From positions 1 through 64,000 of the forward strand of contig CALQCC020000008.1 of NCBI GenBank assembly GCA_943328975.2: a DNA stretch of 64,000 bases. Direction: 5' to 3'. Under the pieces are notes generated by a model. The model was not told where the DNA came from. It saw nothing but the letters and a program-made list of their open reading frames with translations, and searched no databases. Positions 24,501 through 33,410 of this stretch are shown here, piece after piece. Made by a program: the position numbers and the translations under genes. Source of the DNA: Bordetella parapertussis (GTDB lineage: Bacteria > Acidobacteriota > Terriglobia > Bryobacterales > Bryobacteraceae). The first letter of the stretch is position 1; each line of letters starts with the position of its first letter.

Positions 24501-25715
24501 GTGAACAATCAATATCATCGCGAGAATGAATGGTGGGTTAGCCCTTACAACGTGGCGCCTGAGGTTTTGGCTACGTATCAGTTGCCGGCGAAGGTGCAGA
24601 TTCACGACGCGACTTTGCGCGATGGGGAGCAGACTCCGGGCGTGGTGATGAGCGTTGAGGAGAAGATCGAGATCGCGCAGAAGCTCGATGAGATTGGCGT
24701 CGACCGCATTGAGGCGGGGATGCCGGCGGTGTCCGAGCAGGATTTCGAGGCGATCAAGCGCATCTCGAAGTTGGGGCTGAACGCGAAGATTTATTCCTTT
24801 GCTCGCGCCATTACGGTGGACATCGACAAGGCGCTGGAGTGCGGCTGCCACGGCGTGATCGTCGAAGTGCCGATTGGGTATCCGAAGCTGAAGTACCAGT
24901 TCAAGTGGACGTGGGAAGACGTGCTGCGCAAGAGCGTGGACGTGGTCAACTATGCCAAGAAGCGTGGGCTGCACGTGGTGTATTTCCCGTATGACACGAC
25001 GCGGGCGCGCGAGGAAGATCTACGGAATTTGTTGACCCGGATGATGCTCGATGCTCCGCCGGATGCGGTGGGCGTGGTGGATACGATGGGCTGCATCCTG
25101 CCTGAGGCCATGAAGTACATGGTGCGACTGGTGAAGGGGATCACGAACCTCCCGGTGGAAGCGCACACGCATAATGATTTCGGTATGGCGGTCGCGACCG
25201 AGTTGGCTGCGGTGGAAGCTGGGGCCGAGGTGGTCCACAGTTGCGCGAATGGCTTGGGCGAGCGCACGGGCAACGCGGCGCTGGAAGAATTGATTGTCGC
25301 GCTGCATGTTCTGTATGGCTACGAGACGAACTACAAGTTGGCGAAGCTGCCGGAGTTGGGCGAAATCGTGAGCCGCATTGCGAAGTTCCCCATCGCGGTG
25401 AACAAGCCGATCTTGGGCGCTCGGAACTTCACGCGGGAGTCGGGCATAGGTGTCGACCTTGTGGTGAAGGAACCGCTGGCGATGTTCGGTACGCATCCGT
25501 CGTTGACGGGTCGTCTGGGCGAAGTAGTGCTCGGGAAGAAGAGCGGCAAGCTTTCGATCACCTACAACCTGGAGAAGCACGGCATCAAGGACGTCAGCGA
25601 CGAAGCGATCGGCGAGATGCTGAAGCGAGTGAAAGATCTCGGGATCGAGAAGCGCGGGCTGTTGACGGATGAAGAGTTCCGCGCGATCGCGGACAGCGTG
25701 CTGGCGGCGAAGTAG
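24501..25715 (+). CDS. Homocitrate/2-isopropylmalate synthase-family enzyme
   Basis: 404 residues in one catalytic TIM-barrel of the DRE-TIM metallolyase family. The signature is IHDATLRDGEQTPGVV (R40, D41) and the metal ligands lie in VEAHTHNDFGMAVA (H222, H224); NGLGERTGNAALEEL follows. The C-terminal part is short and lacks the full LeuA regulatory domain, which fits homocitrate synthase, NifV or AksA-like enzymes better than a canonical isopropylmalate synthase. All condense acetyl-CoA with a 2-oxoacid. GTG at 24501 is the likely start, with an AAGGAG box about 8 nt upstream. No leu, lys or nif gene is nearby, so the substrate is unresolved. Confidence 0.82.
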   Translation: MNNQYHRENEWWVSPYNVAPEVLATYQLPAKVQIHDATLRDGEQTPGVVMSVEEKIEIAQKLDEIGVDRIEAGMPAVSEQDFEAIKRISKLGLNAKIYSFARAITVDIDKALECGCHGVIVEVPIGYPKLKYQFKWTWEDVLRKSVDVVNYAKKRGLHVVYFPYDTTRAREEDLRNLLTRMMLDAPPDAVGVVDTMGCILPEAMKYMVRLVKGITNLPVEAHTHNDFGMAVATELAAVEAGAEVVHSCANGLGERTGNAALEELIVALHVLYGYETNYKLAKLPELGEIVSRIAKFPIAVNKPILGARNFTRESGIGVDLVVKEPLAMFGTHPSLTGRLGEVVLGKKSGKLSITYNLEKHGIKDVSDEAIGEMLKRVKDLGIEKRGLLTDEEFRAIADSVLAAK

Positions 25716-25730
25716 TAGCAATACTACTTT
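25710..25730. terminator. Hairpin with GCAA tetraloop between convergent genes
   Basis: AAGTAGTA pairs with TACTACTT around a GCAA loop of the GNRA type, followed by TT. The stem includes the stop codon of the synthase gene and ends just inside the next convergent gene. It reads as a short intrinsic terminator in both directions, with a weak U-tract. Confidence 0.5.
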
Positions 25731-26641
25731 GACAGCTGTTGTTCAAACTCCATGAACCCGTCGTCCTCTTTCACTTTGTAGCCAAGGTTCAAGTGTTCTG
25801 GCGAGAAGCTCATGGAGTTCGATGCGGCAAGGCGTTCTAGAAACTGCCGTTCGACCTGCATCAAGGGTTCCTCGCAAGCTCGTCGGGTCGTCGCGATGAG
25901 GCCGACTGAGAATGTTCCGTGGCGGTCTCCTTCCTCCACGGGCGCCCGATATTGGTTACAACCGTCGTCTCCAATGAATCCACCGCCTTCGAAGGTGATG
26001 GTAATATTGGCCTCTTGGGGAATCGGAGACTTGGCAGTCCAACTCTTTAGTTTCCAGACGGAGCCGTTCATCGCTGCGGGGTAGAGTTTTCCCAGAACAA
26101 CTTCAGTCGGCTCCCCGAAGTGTCCATCGGTGAAAGGCCAAGTCAGTCTGACGATTTCGCCGGGGCAGCAGGCACCGTCCATGTCGCCTTGGTCCACGAT
26201 TTCTGCAGTCAAGCGGCTTGGCTCGATATGGATCGATTTCACTTGGACACGATCGCCGATGAGAATCGAATCTCGTTGGGTCACCTTGCCGTCCGTGCGA
26301 TCAAACAGTACGAGGTGCCGGAACTGGCCACTGCCTCCGCCACTCTCGTTTAGGACTACCACGGCTTCAGCAACCTGGTCCTTGTCGATATCGCCAAGGG
26401 CCACATAGTCGTAGGCGATTTCAGCGTATGGGCGTGATAGCCCGCTGTTCTCTGACTCGTCGGTCCACCGACCGTTGCTGAGGGTGACGGATCTACCGTC
26501 CCCCCAAATGTAGTCTCCGGAGAATCTTGCATTCCAGATTTCCTGCCGAGTTGGGGGCAATGGGGCTGTTGCTCTTGTTGTTTTTGATGCACACGAGGCA
26601 GCCGTGAGGATCAGGAAAATGACGAGAAGCTGTCGAACCAT
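25724..26641 (-). CDS. META-domain lipoprotein
   Basis: 305 residues with a lipoprotein signal peptide (LLVIFLILTAASC, lipobox Cys17). The middle (about 35-170) is a beta-rich region with EF-hand-like 'GDIDKDQVAEAVVVLNESGGGSG', resembling FG-GAP/VCBS-like integrity repeats. The C-terminal part (about 190-300) is a META/HslJ domain with GSVWKLKSW, ITITFEGGGFIGDDGCNQYRA and TRRACEEPLMQVERQFLERL. META domains occur in heat-shock protein HslJ and in motility or resistance lipoproteins. Likely on the outer face of an envelope membrane. Codon use is less GC-biased than in ruvB next door. Confidence 0.7.
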   Translation of the reverse strand: MVRQLLVIFLILTAASCASKTTRATAPLPPTRQEIWNARFSGDYIWGDGRSVTLSNGRWTDESENSGLSRPYAEIAYDYVALGDIDKDQVAEAVVVLNESGGGSGQFRHLVLFDRTDGKVTQRDSILIGDRVQVKSIHIEPSRLTAEIVDQGDMDGACCPGEIVRLTWPFTDGHFGEPTEVVLGKLYPAAMNGSVWKLKSWTAKSPIPQEANITITFEGGGFIGDDGCNQYRAPVEEGDRHGTFSVGLIATTRRACEEPLMQVERQFLERLAASNSMSFSPEHLNLGYKVKEDDGFMEFEQQLSK

Positions 26642-26667
26642 GCTGCTACACAGTACACTGAAACTTC

Positions 26668-27693
26668 ATGCGTGAACAAGGCATAGCGTCGGGAGCGCTG
26701 CAGGAAGACGAGCGGCAGTTTGAGGCGACGCTGCGTCCGCAGAGGCTTGCGGATTTTGCGGGGCAGACGAAGGTCAAGGAGAACCTGGCCATCGCGATTG
26801 AGGCGGCTCGGCGGCGGGGCGATGCGATGGACCATGTGTTGCTCTATGGCCCGCCCGGGCTCGGCAAGACCACGCTGGCTTCGATCATTGCGAGCGAATT
26901 AGGCGTGGGGTTGCAGCAGACTTCGGGTCCGGTGTTGCAGAAGAAGCTCGACCTGGTCGGCATCTTGAGCAACGTGTCGGAGCGCGAGGTTTTCTTCATC
27001 GACGAGATTCACCGCTTGCAGCCGGACGTGGAGGAAATGATTTACTCCGCGCTGGAAGATTTCCGGATGGACATTCTCGTCGGCACTGGGCCTGGGGCTC
27101 GCACGGTGGCAATGGATATCAAGCGGTTCACGGCAATCGGGGCGACTACGCGGCAGGGGTTGATCTCAGCTCCGCTGCGGGGGCGGTTCGGGCTGGTGCT
27201 GCGGCTGAATCACTATGATGTCAAGGAACTGACGGGGATTGTGGCTCGGTCGGCGCAGTTGCTGGATGTGTCGATTGATCGCGAGGGAGCGGAAGAAGTC
27301 GCCCGGCGGGCTCGTGGGACGCCGCGTATTGCGAATCGGTTGCTACGGCGCGTGCGCGATTATGCGCAGGTGCGTGCGGCGGGGACCGTGGATGCAGAGG
27401 TCGCGCAGAAGGCTCTGGACTTGCTCGAAGTCGACCGGTTTGGGTTGGATGAAATCGATCAAAAGATCATGCTGACGATCCTCGAGAAGTACGGCGGTGG
27501 GCCCGTGGGGGTCAACACGATTGCTGCTTCAATTGATGAACAGTCGGACACGATTGAGGAAGTTTATGAGCCGTACTTGATGCAGCTCGGGTTTTTGGAT
27601 CGGACGCCTCGGGGGCGGGTGGCTACGCCAACGGCGTTTGATTATTTTAAGGTTCCTCGGCGGTCGACTGGTTCGCAGTCGCAGTTGTTTTAG
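26668..27693 (+). CDS. ruvB: Holliday junction branch migration helicase RuvB
   Basis: 341 residues with all AAA+ landmarks: Walker A GPPGLGKTT (61-69), Walker B VFFIDEIHRL (about 108-117), the sensor 1 region IGATTRQGL, the arginine-finger region PLRGRFG, and the C-terminal winged-helix segment beginning LDLLEVDRFGLDEIDQ. Hexameric RuvB pumps DNA through RuvA-bound Holliday junctions. ruvA and ruvC are not adjacent. folK starts immediately after its stop, so the two are probably cotranscribed. Confidence 0.97.
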   Translation: MREQGIASGALQEDERQFEATLRPQRLADFAGQTKVKENLAIAIEAARRRGDAMDHVLLYGPPGLGKTTLASIIASELGVGLQQTSGPVLQKKLDLVGILSNVSEREVFFIDEIHRLQPDVEEMIYSALEDFRMDILVGTGPGARTVAMDIKRFTAIGATTRQGLISAPLRGRFGLVLRLNHYDVKELTGIVARSAQLLDVSIDREGAEEVARRARGTPRIANRLLRRVRDYAQVRAAGTVDAEVAQKALDLLEVDRFGLDEIDQKIMLTILEKYGGGPVGVNTIAASIDEQSDTIEEVYEPYLMQLGFLDRTPRGRVATPTAFDYFKVPRRSTGSQSQLF

Positions 27694-28179
27694 ATGAAGA
27701 TCGCGTACTTGGGCTTGGGCTCTAACTTGGGCGATCGCGAGGCCAATTTGCGGCTGGCGATTGAGGCGTTGGCTTCGGAGCGATTAGTGGTGAAGCGCGT
27801 CAGTTCGGTTTGGGAGACTGCGCCGCAGGACATGCTCGACCAACCGTTCTTCCTCAATCAAGTTGTCGAGGTGGAGACGGACTTGTTTCCGCGGCAATTG
27901 TTCGAGCGGGCCAAGCAAGTGGAACGCAAATTAGGGCGCGTTAAGACACAGCCGAAGGGGCCTCGGCTGATCGACGTCGATATTCTGCTGTATGGCGAAG
28001 CCGTCGTGAGTGTGCCGGGGTTGGAGATTCCGCATGTAGGGATCCCTGCACGGCGGTTTGTATTGGAACCGCTCGCCGAGTTAGCGCCAGAGTTGCGGCA
28101 TCCGGTGACGAAGCGGACGATACGGCAGATGATGGCAGCCGTGAAGGATCAAGGCGTCCGCAAGTTTACTGGGGCTTGA
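27694..28179 (+). CDS. folK: 2-amino-4-hydroxy-6-hydroxymethyldihydropteridine pyrophosphokinase
   Basis: 161 residues with the HPPK motifs LGLGSNLGDREANL (about 6-19), DQPFFLNQVVEVET and the catalytic-loop signature GPRLIDVDILLYG (about 88-100), followed by IPHVGIPARRFVLEPL. It transfers pyrophosphate from ATP to hydroxymethyldihydropterin in folate synthesis. The ATG directly follows the ruvB stop. The 3' end overlaps the convergent CNNM gene by 14 nt. Confidence 0.95.
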   Translation: MKIAYLGLGSNLGDREANLRLAIEALASERLVVKRVSSVWETAPQDMLDQPFFLNQVVEVETDLFPRQLFERAKQVERKLGRVKTQPKGPRLIDVDILLYGEAVVSVPGLEIPHVGIPARRFVLEPLAELAPELRHPVTKRTIRQMMAAVKDQGVRKFTGA

Positions 28180-29488
28180 CCGGCGTCACAATCTTCACGC
28201 GCGCGATGCGGTTGCGATCCATCTGCTGCACCGTGAAGGTGTGCGTCTCATGCGTAACGGTGTCGCCGGGCGAAGGGATGTAGCCGAGCTTGAACAGAAT
28301 GAAGCCCGCGAGCGTTTCAAAGCCTGCGTCACCCGGGAGCTGAACGCTGTACTGGTTCGCGAGATCCAGAATGCTGGTGCCACCATCGACTTCGATGATG
28401 GGCGCGCCGGCGGTGGGTACCGGTCGGCGGACGTCGTGCTCGTCTCCAATTTCACCGAAGATTTGTTCCAGTACGTCTTCCATGCTGACCAAGCCGGTGA
28501 TGGTTCCGAATTCGTCCACTACGATGGCGAGGTGCGTGTGACGTTGGCGGAATTCGTCGACAAGTTGGTGCAACGGCTTCGTCTCTGGGACCACCAATGG
28601 CTTGCGCAGGTAGCGGCGCAGCAGAAACGGGCGTGCGGGGCGGCGATTATCATTGGCGGTTTTGCGTTCCCGCCACGCCCGCATCAGATCTTTGTAATGC
28701 ACGACGCCAACAATGTTCTCCGGCTTGTCTTCGTAAACAGGCAAGCGGGAATACTTGTGTTCCAGCGTGACCTGCAGCAGTTCGTCGAGCGTAGCGGTGA
28801 CTGGAACGGAGATGATGTCGACACGCGGGGTCATGATCTCGCGAGCGTAAACATCTTTGAGTCCCAGCAGGCGGCTCATGGTGCCTTGTTCGAAACCTTC
28901 CAGGTGGCCTTCTTTAGCGCTGGCTTCGATGATGAACTTGAGTTCTTCGGCAGAGTGTCCGCCGCCGTGACGCCACTTGATGCCCAGCAATCGAGAGAGG
29001 CCGGAAGAGGAGCGCTCGACGATGAAGACGAACGGTGACGAGAGGCGGTCAAAGAGGATCAGCGGAGGCGCTACTAAGAGCGCCAGTTGGTCCGCCTTAT
29101 CCAATGCGAGGTTCTTCGGCACTACTTCGCCAACGACGACGTGAAAGAAACTGGTGAGGATGAAGCCAAGGCCGAGGCTGGTCCAGTGGAGTCCGTTTTC
29201 ACCGAGTGTGACGGCAAACGGTTCGAACAAGGAATGAATCACTTGCGCGACTGTTTCCTCGCCGGCCCAGCCGAGCGCGAGGCTGGCGAGAGTGACACCC
29301 ACCTGCGTAACGCTGAGCAGACGTTCCGGGTTCGAGAGCACCTGCAAAGCGGCGCGGGCACCTAAGTGACCTTGACGTGCGAGCTCCTCTAATTTGGAAC
29401 GCCGCGCGACCACCAATGCGACTTCGGCAGCCGAGAAGTATGCGTTCAGCGCAAGGATGGCGATGAAGATAATGAAACGAAGCGACAT
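28166..29488 (-). CDS. CNNM/CorC-type transporter-associated protein (hemolysin C family)
   Basis: 440 residues. An N-terminal DUF21 domain with four membrane segments (about 1-190; FFHVVVGEVVPKNLAL is typical) is followed by a pair of CBS domains (about 205-345; EIMTPRVDIISV, SRLPVYEDKPENIVGVVHYKDL, HLAIVVDEFGTITGLVSMEDVLE) and a C-terminal CorC_HlyC domain (about 360-440). Families of this type take part in Mg2+/Co2+ efflux or homeostasis; the 'hemolysin' name is historical. Divergent from the penicillin-acylase-family gene with only about 20-30 nt between starts. Confidence 0.9.
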   Translation of the reverse strand: MSLRFIIFIAILALNAYFSAAEVALVVARRSKLEELARQGHLGARAALQVLSNPERLLSVTQVGVTLASLALGWAGEETVAQVIHSLFEPFAVTLGENGLHWTSLGLGFILTSFFHVVVGEVVPKNLALDKADQLALLVAPPLILFDRLSSPFVFIVERSSSGLSRLLGIKWRHGGGHSAEELKFIIEASAKEGHLEGFEQGTMSRLLGLKDVYAREIMTPRVDIISVPVTATLDELLQVTLEHKYSRLPVYEDKPENIVGVVHYKDLMRAWRERKTANDNRRPARPFLLRRYLRKPLVVPETKPLHQLVDEFRQRHTHLAIVVDEFGTITGLVSMEDVLEQIFGEIGDEHDVRRPVPTAGAPIIEVDGGTSILDLANQYSVQLPGDAGFETLAGFILFKLGYIPSPGDTVTHETHTFTVQQMDRNRIARVKIVTPVKPQ

Positions 29489-29519
29489 TTCCCGCTACAA
29501 TCGAGCCGTGACCCCTTCT

Positions 29520-31745
29520 ATGCCTCGTCCACGTTTGAACGTGTTGCGGGCGATCAATTTGAGCATAGCGGTTTTGCTATTGCTCCTCCTAATCGGCGCG
29601 TATTGGTTCGTGTGGCGGGCGTTGCCGCAGACCTCCGGTGAGATCGCTGCACCCGTTTCGACTCAGTCTTCTATTGTCCGCGATTCGCTGGGCGTTCCGC
29701 ACATCAGCGCCGGGTCGTGGCAGGATGCGATCTTCTTGCAGGGCTACGCCACTGCGCAGGATCGCCTGTGGCAGATGGACGCTGTACGGCGTCTCGCGGC
29801 GGGAGAGCTCGCGGAAGTAGTTGGGCAAGGGGCGATGGAATCGGATCGCGAAGCTCGACGGCTGCGGCTGCCGCAGATGGCGGAAGCGCAGGAGAAGAAA
29901 TTGACGCCGGAAGCGCGGGCGATTTTCGCGGCGTATGCACACGGGGTGAATTATTTCCTGGAGACGCATCGCGACAAGTTGCCAGTGGAGTTCGCGGTGT
30001 TGCGCTATGAGCCGCGGCCGTGGCGGGTGCGGGACACGATTCTGATCGGGTTGCAGATGACGCGGACATTGACGACGTCGTGGCCGGAAGAATTGCACAA
30101 GCTGCATGTGTTGGCGACGGGTGACAAAGAGAAGGTCTCGTACTTGTTCCCCGCGCGGTTGGCCACGGAGGCGGCGCCGGGTTCCAATGCTTGGGTGGTT
30201 TCGGGAGCGCACACGGTTTCGGGCAAACCGCTGCTGGCGAACGATCCGCATCTGGAATTCTCATTGCCGTCGACTTGGTACATGGTGCATTTGAAGGCGG
30301 GCGACTTGGACGTCACGGGGGCTTCGCTGCCGGGCGTGCCGGCGGTGATCATCGGACACAATTCGCGCATCGCGTGGGGCATGACGAATCTGGAGTTCGA
30401 CATGCAAGACCTGTACAGCGAGCGGATTGATGCGCAGAGTGGTCGGTACGCGTATCGAGGGCAAGTGGAGCAGGCTCGGATTGAGCGGAACGTGGTGCCG
30501 GTGAAGGGGCAGAAAGCGGTGGAAGTGATCACGCTGGGTACGCGCCACGGGCCTTTGTTCTTAACCGATCAAAACCAGAGCTACACGTTGCAGTCGATGG
30601 TGGCTGGTTCCACGGGCGATGTCGACTTCGCATTCTTGGCGATGAACCAGGCGAAGAATTGGGATGAGTTCAATGCGGCGCTGGCGCGGTTCCCTGGGCC
30701 ACCGCAGAATTTTGTGTACGCGGATGCGGATGGAAATATCGGATATCACGCGGCGGGTCAGGTTCCGATTCGGGCAACGGAGTGCCACGGAGATGTTCCA
30801 TCGGATGGGTTGACCGGAGCATGCGATTGGGTGGGCGTGATTCCTTACGCGGATCTGCCGCAGGTCTACAATCCGCCATCGGGGATGATCGTGAGCGCGA
30901 ATCAGAATCCGTTTCCAGCGGATTACAAGTATCCCGTGGCCGGGGTGTTCGCGCCGCCTTACCGGGCGAAGCAGATTCGAGATCGGCTCACATCAAAAGC
31001 GAAGTGGACAGCGGAGCAGTTGCTGGGCGTGCAGAAGGATGTCTATTCGCCATTCCTGCACTTCTTGGCTCGCCAGATGGTGAAGGCTTGGGAGAAGAAG
31101 CCTGCTACGAATGAAGCCTCGACGGCCGCCATTGAGGCGCTGCGCAAGTGGGATGGGCAAATGGAGAAGGGGCAGGCTGCTCCGATGGTGGCGTCGTTGC
31201 TCTACTTGGAGTTGAGGAAGGCGTTGGCGGAGCGCGCTGCCCCGGGAGCGGGGAATGAGTATGCGGCGCGAGCGGCATCGCCGGTGATTGAGCGGTTGTT
31301 CACGGAGCGCCCGGAGGGATGGTTCCCGGACTATGACGAAGTGTTAGTCAATACTTTGGCGAAGGCTTTGGCGGAGGGCGTGAAAATTCAGGGCTCGAAC
31401 ATCGCTAGGTGGGATTACGGGCAGTACGTTGAGTTGGGCATTGAGCATCCGGTGTTGGGCGGGCTGCCGATGATCGGGAAATATTTTAATGCGGGCCCTG
31501 TGCCGATGAGCGGCTCGTCGAGTTCGGTGAAGCAGATTTCGGGGCGGCTGGGACCGTCCTACCGGATGGTGGTGGACTTGGGGAATTTGGAAGGCTCGCT
31601 CTCGAATATCACGCTGGGGCAGAGTGGGCATTTCTTGTCGCCACACTACAAGGACCAGTTCGATGCTTACTACAATGGGACTAGTTTCCCGATGCAGTTC
31701 GGTAAGGTTGCGGCGGCGGATACGTTGGTGGTGCGGCCGTTTTAG
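29520..31745 (+). CDS. Penicillin acylase family N-terminal nucleophile hydrolase
   Basis: About 741 residues. A membrane-spanning leader (about 8-35, LLLLLLIGAYWFVW) is followed by the alpha-chain sequence IVRDSLGVPHI and GYATAQDRLWQMD. The autocatalytic site GSNAWVVSGAHTVSGKPLLANDPHL has the nucleophile Ser222 that becomes the N-terminus of the beta chain after self-cleavage. Later stretches include HNSRIAWGMTNLEFDMQDLY. The family hydrolyses amide bonds of penicillins, acyl-homoserine lactones or other N-acyl compounds; the real substrate is unknown. GTG 29508 is an in-frame alternative start. Confidence 0.9.
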   Translation: MPRPRLNVLRAINLSIAVLLLLLLIGAYWFVWRALPQTSGEIAAPVSTQSSIVRDSLGVPHISAGSWQDAIFLQGYATAQDRLWQMDAVRRLAAGELAEVVGQGAMESDREARRLRLPQMAEAQEKKLTPEARAIFAAYAHGVNYFLETHRDKLPVEFAVLRYEPRPWRVRDTILIGLQMTRTLTTSWPEELHKLHVLATGDKEKVSYLFPARLATEAAPGSNAWVVSGAHTVSGKPLLANDPHLEFSLPSTWYMVHLKAGDLDVTGASLPGVPAVIIGHNSRIAWGMTNLEFDMQDLYSERIDAQSGRYAYRGQVEQARIERNVVPVKGQKAVEVITLGTRHGPLFLTDQNQSYTLQSMVAGSTGDVDFAFLAMNQAKNWDEFNAALARFPGPPQNFVYADADGNIGYHAAGQVPIRATECHGDVPSDGLTGACDWVGVIPYADLPQVYNPPSGMIVSANQNPFPADYKYPVAGVFAPPYRAKQIRDRLTSKAKWTAEQLLGVQKDVYSPFLHFLARQMVKAWEKKPATNEASTAAIEALRKWDGQMEKGQAAPMVASLLYLELRKALAERAAPGAGNEYAARAASPVIERLFTERPEGWFPDYDEVLVNTLAKALAEGVKIQGSNIARWDYGQYVELGIEHPVLGGLPMIGKYFNAGPVPMSGSSSSVKQISGRLGPSYRMVVDLGNLEGSLSNITLGQSGHFLSPHYKDQFDAYYNGTSFPMQFGKVAAADTLVVRPF

Positions 31746-31817
31746 GGGATTGCTGTCTGTCCGCTCCCTGACGGTCGCGGTTCTGTGTCATGTATGAAGA
31801 CAGCCGACTCGGGCTGG
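31746..31817. other. Convergent intergenic stretch with a possible dispersed element
   Basis: Between the penicillin-acylase-family gene and the amidohydrolase. It holds the phrase CCGCTCCCTGACGGTCGCGG, which looks like a dispersed non-coding repeat and not coding sequence, and a CTGTCT/AGACAG pair that could close a long hairpin. No second copy was seen in this window. Confidence 0.3.
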
Positions 31818-33401
31818 CTAGAACGGCGCGCTGGAGTAGACTACCTTGCCGCCGACTATGGTGAGTAACGATTCCAAACCGCCGACTTCGGCGACCGGGA
31901 TCGTCATATAGTCCTTCGTGAGCACGGCCAGGTCGGCTTGTTTGCCGACCTCTAGCGACCCGCGTTTATCTTCGTCCTTCGAGAACCACGCGCTGCCGAG
32001 CGTGTAGAGACGCAGGGATTCTTCGCGGCTGGGGGCTTCGGTCATACCTCCTATGCTGGCGCCGGCTACGGTCTTGCCGTCGAGCAACCATTGGATGGCC
32101 GTGAACGGGTTGTAGGACATCACGCGATGGGCGTCGGTACCGGCGCCTACTCCAATCCCGACGCGACGGGCGGTGTTGAGCGCGGGCATCTTCGCGTTCG
32201 GGCTTGCTCCGAAGTAGGTGCCGTTCTGCACGGTCCAGCCGACGCCGAGCGCCTTCATACGCTGCATGGTCGCTTCGCTCGCGTCGCCCAGGTGCGCAAT
32301 GGACCAACGTAGATTCGTGATGGGAATCTCTTGGTTCACGGTCGCGAAAATATCGAGCAATTGGTTGACGGAAGAATTATTGGGCCAGTGCATGGTGAGC
32401 GCCATCCCGCGGGCGGCGGCCCATTTGGCGATCTGCAGGTACTTCTCTTTTTCTTCCGCGGTGGGGCGGTCATTGTTGTTCATCGCGGCGGTGACGCGCT
32501 CGCCGATGCCGTTGAAACGCAGGTAGTCGTCGCCGAAGCCCATGGGGAGCATGAGCGTCTGCTCCTGGAAATCCTTCAGCTCCGCGCCGTTGATCTGCGC
32601 TCCTAACGAGAACGCAATGCGGACCGTCAGTTGCCCGTCGCGCCACACCTTTTGCACGGCCTGATAGTCGGAGGGGAAGAGATTGTTGCCGCCGGGATCG
32701 ACGACGCCGGTTAGGCCAAGGCGGTTGAGTTCGCGGAAGAAGAGCCGCGTGCCTTCGACTTGTTGTTCGGCCGTGGGCTTGGGGAGTTTATCGAACAGAG
32801 CCACGATGGCGCTTTGTCCGCCGTTGACAGCGCCTGGATTCTTGGCGTCCGGAGTGAGACCCGGAGGAAGTGCGCCGATAGCGGTGTAGCCCGCGGGCGT
32901 GAGGATGGCCCAGCTATAGCCGAGCTGCACGTACACAGGATTGCTCGGAGCAACTGCAACGAGTTCGGCCTGAGTGGGTGCGCGGCGTTCGGTGAATTGG
33001 TCCGCGGTCCAACCGCCGGCGACGATGAGCCACGATCCGGCAGGCTTGCTACGCGCGGCTTCGGTGACGCGGCGCATGGCCTCGGCGATGGAGCGCGCGC
33101 CGATCCAATTCACTTCGGTGGAGAAACTCAGCGCGGCGCGGATCGCGTGCATGTGCGAATCGATCAAGCCGGGGATGACGGTGCGTCCGCCGAGGTCGAT
33201 CACGCGCGTGGTGGGACCTGCTATGGCTCTGATGGCAGCCGTGGTGCCGAGCGCCGCGATCTTACCTTCGCGGATCGCAAGCGCCTGCTGAACCGTGTTG
33301 CGCGCGTCGACGGTGAGGATCTTGCCGTTGATCAGGATGGTGTCGGGGGCCTGGGCGTGCAGAGCTGCGGCGGCAAACAGAGCGACCATCAGTAATTTCA
33401 T
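31818..33401 (-). CDS. Exported amidohydrolase (YtcJ-like metal-dependent hydrolase)
   Basis: 527 residues with a signal peptide (MKLLMVALFAAAALHAQ). The amidohydrolase 3 pattern follows: TILINGKILTVD, then GRTVIPGLIDSHMH with metal ligands H83 and H85, then MALTMHWPNNS, IAHLGDAS, VGAGTDAHRVMSYNPF and the terminal strand GSLEVGKQADLAVLTKDY. The family cleaves C-N or related bonds with one or two metal ions; YtcJ-like members are poorly characterised. It starts 9 nt after the truB stop and is probably cotranscribed with it. Confidence 0.87.
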   Translation of the reverse strand: MKLLMVALFAAAALHAQAPDTILINGKILTVDARNTVQQALAIREGKIAALGTTAAIRAIAGPTTRVIDLGGRTVIPGLIDSHMHAIRAALSFSTEVNWIGARSIAEAMRRVTEAARSKPAGSWLIVAGGWTADQFTERRAPTQAELVAVAPSNPVYVQLGYSWAILTPAGYTAIGALPPGLTPDAKNPGAVNGGQSAIVALFDKLPKPTAEQQVEGTRLFFRELNRLGLTGVVDPGGNNLFPSDYQAVQKVWRDGQLTVRIAFSLGAQINGAELKDFQEQTLMLPMGFGDDYLRFNGIGERVTAAMNNNDRPTAEEKEKYLQIAKWAAARGMALTMHWPNNSSVNQLLDIFATVNQEIPITNLRWSIAHLGDASEATMQRMKALGVGWTVQNGTYFGASPNAKMPALNTARRVGIGVGAGTDAHRVMSYNPFTAIQWLLDGKTVAGASIGGMTEAPSREESLRLYTLGSAWFSKDEDKRGSLEVGKQADLAVLTKDYMTIPVAEVGGLESLLTIVGGKVVYSSAPF

Positions 33402-33410
33402 TACAGACTC

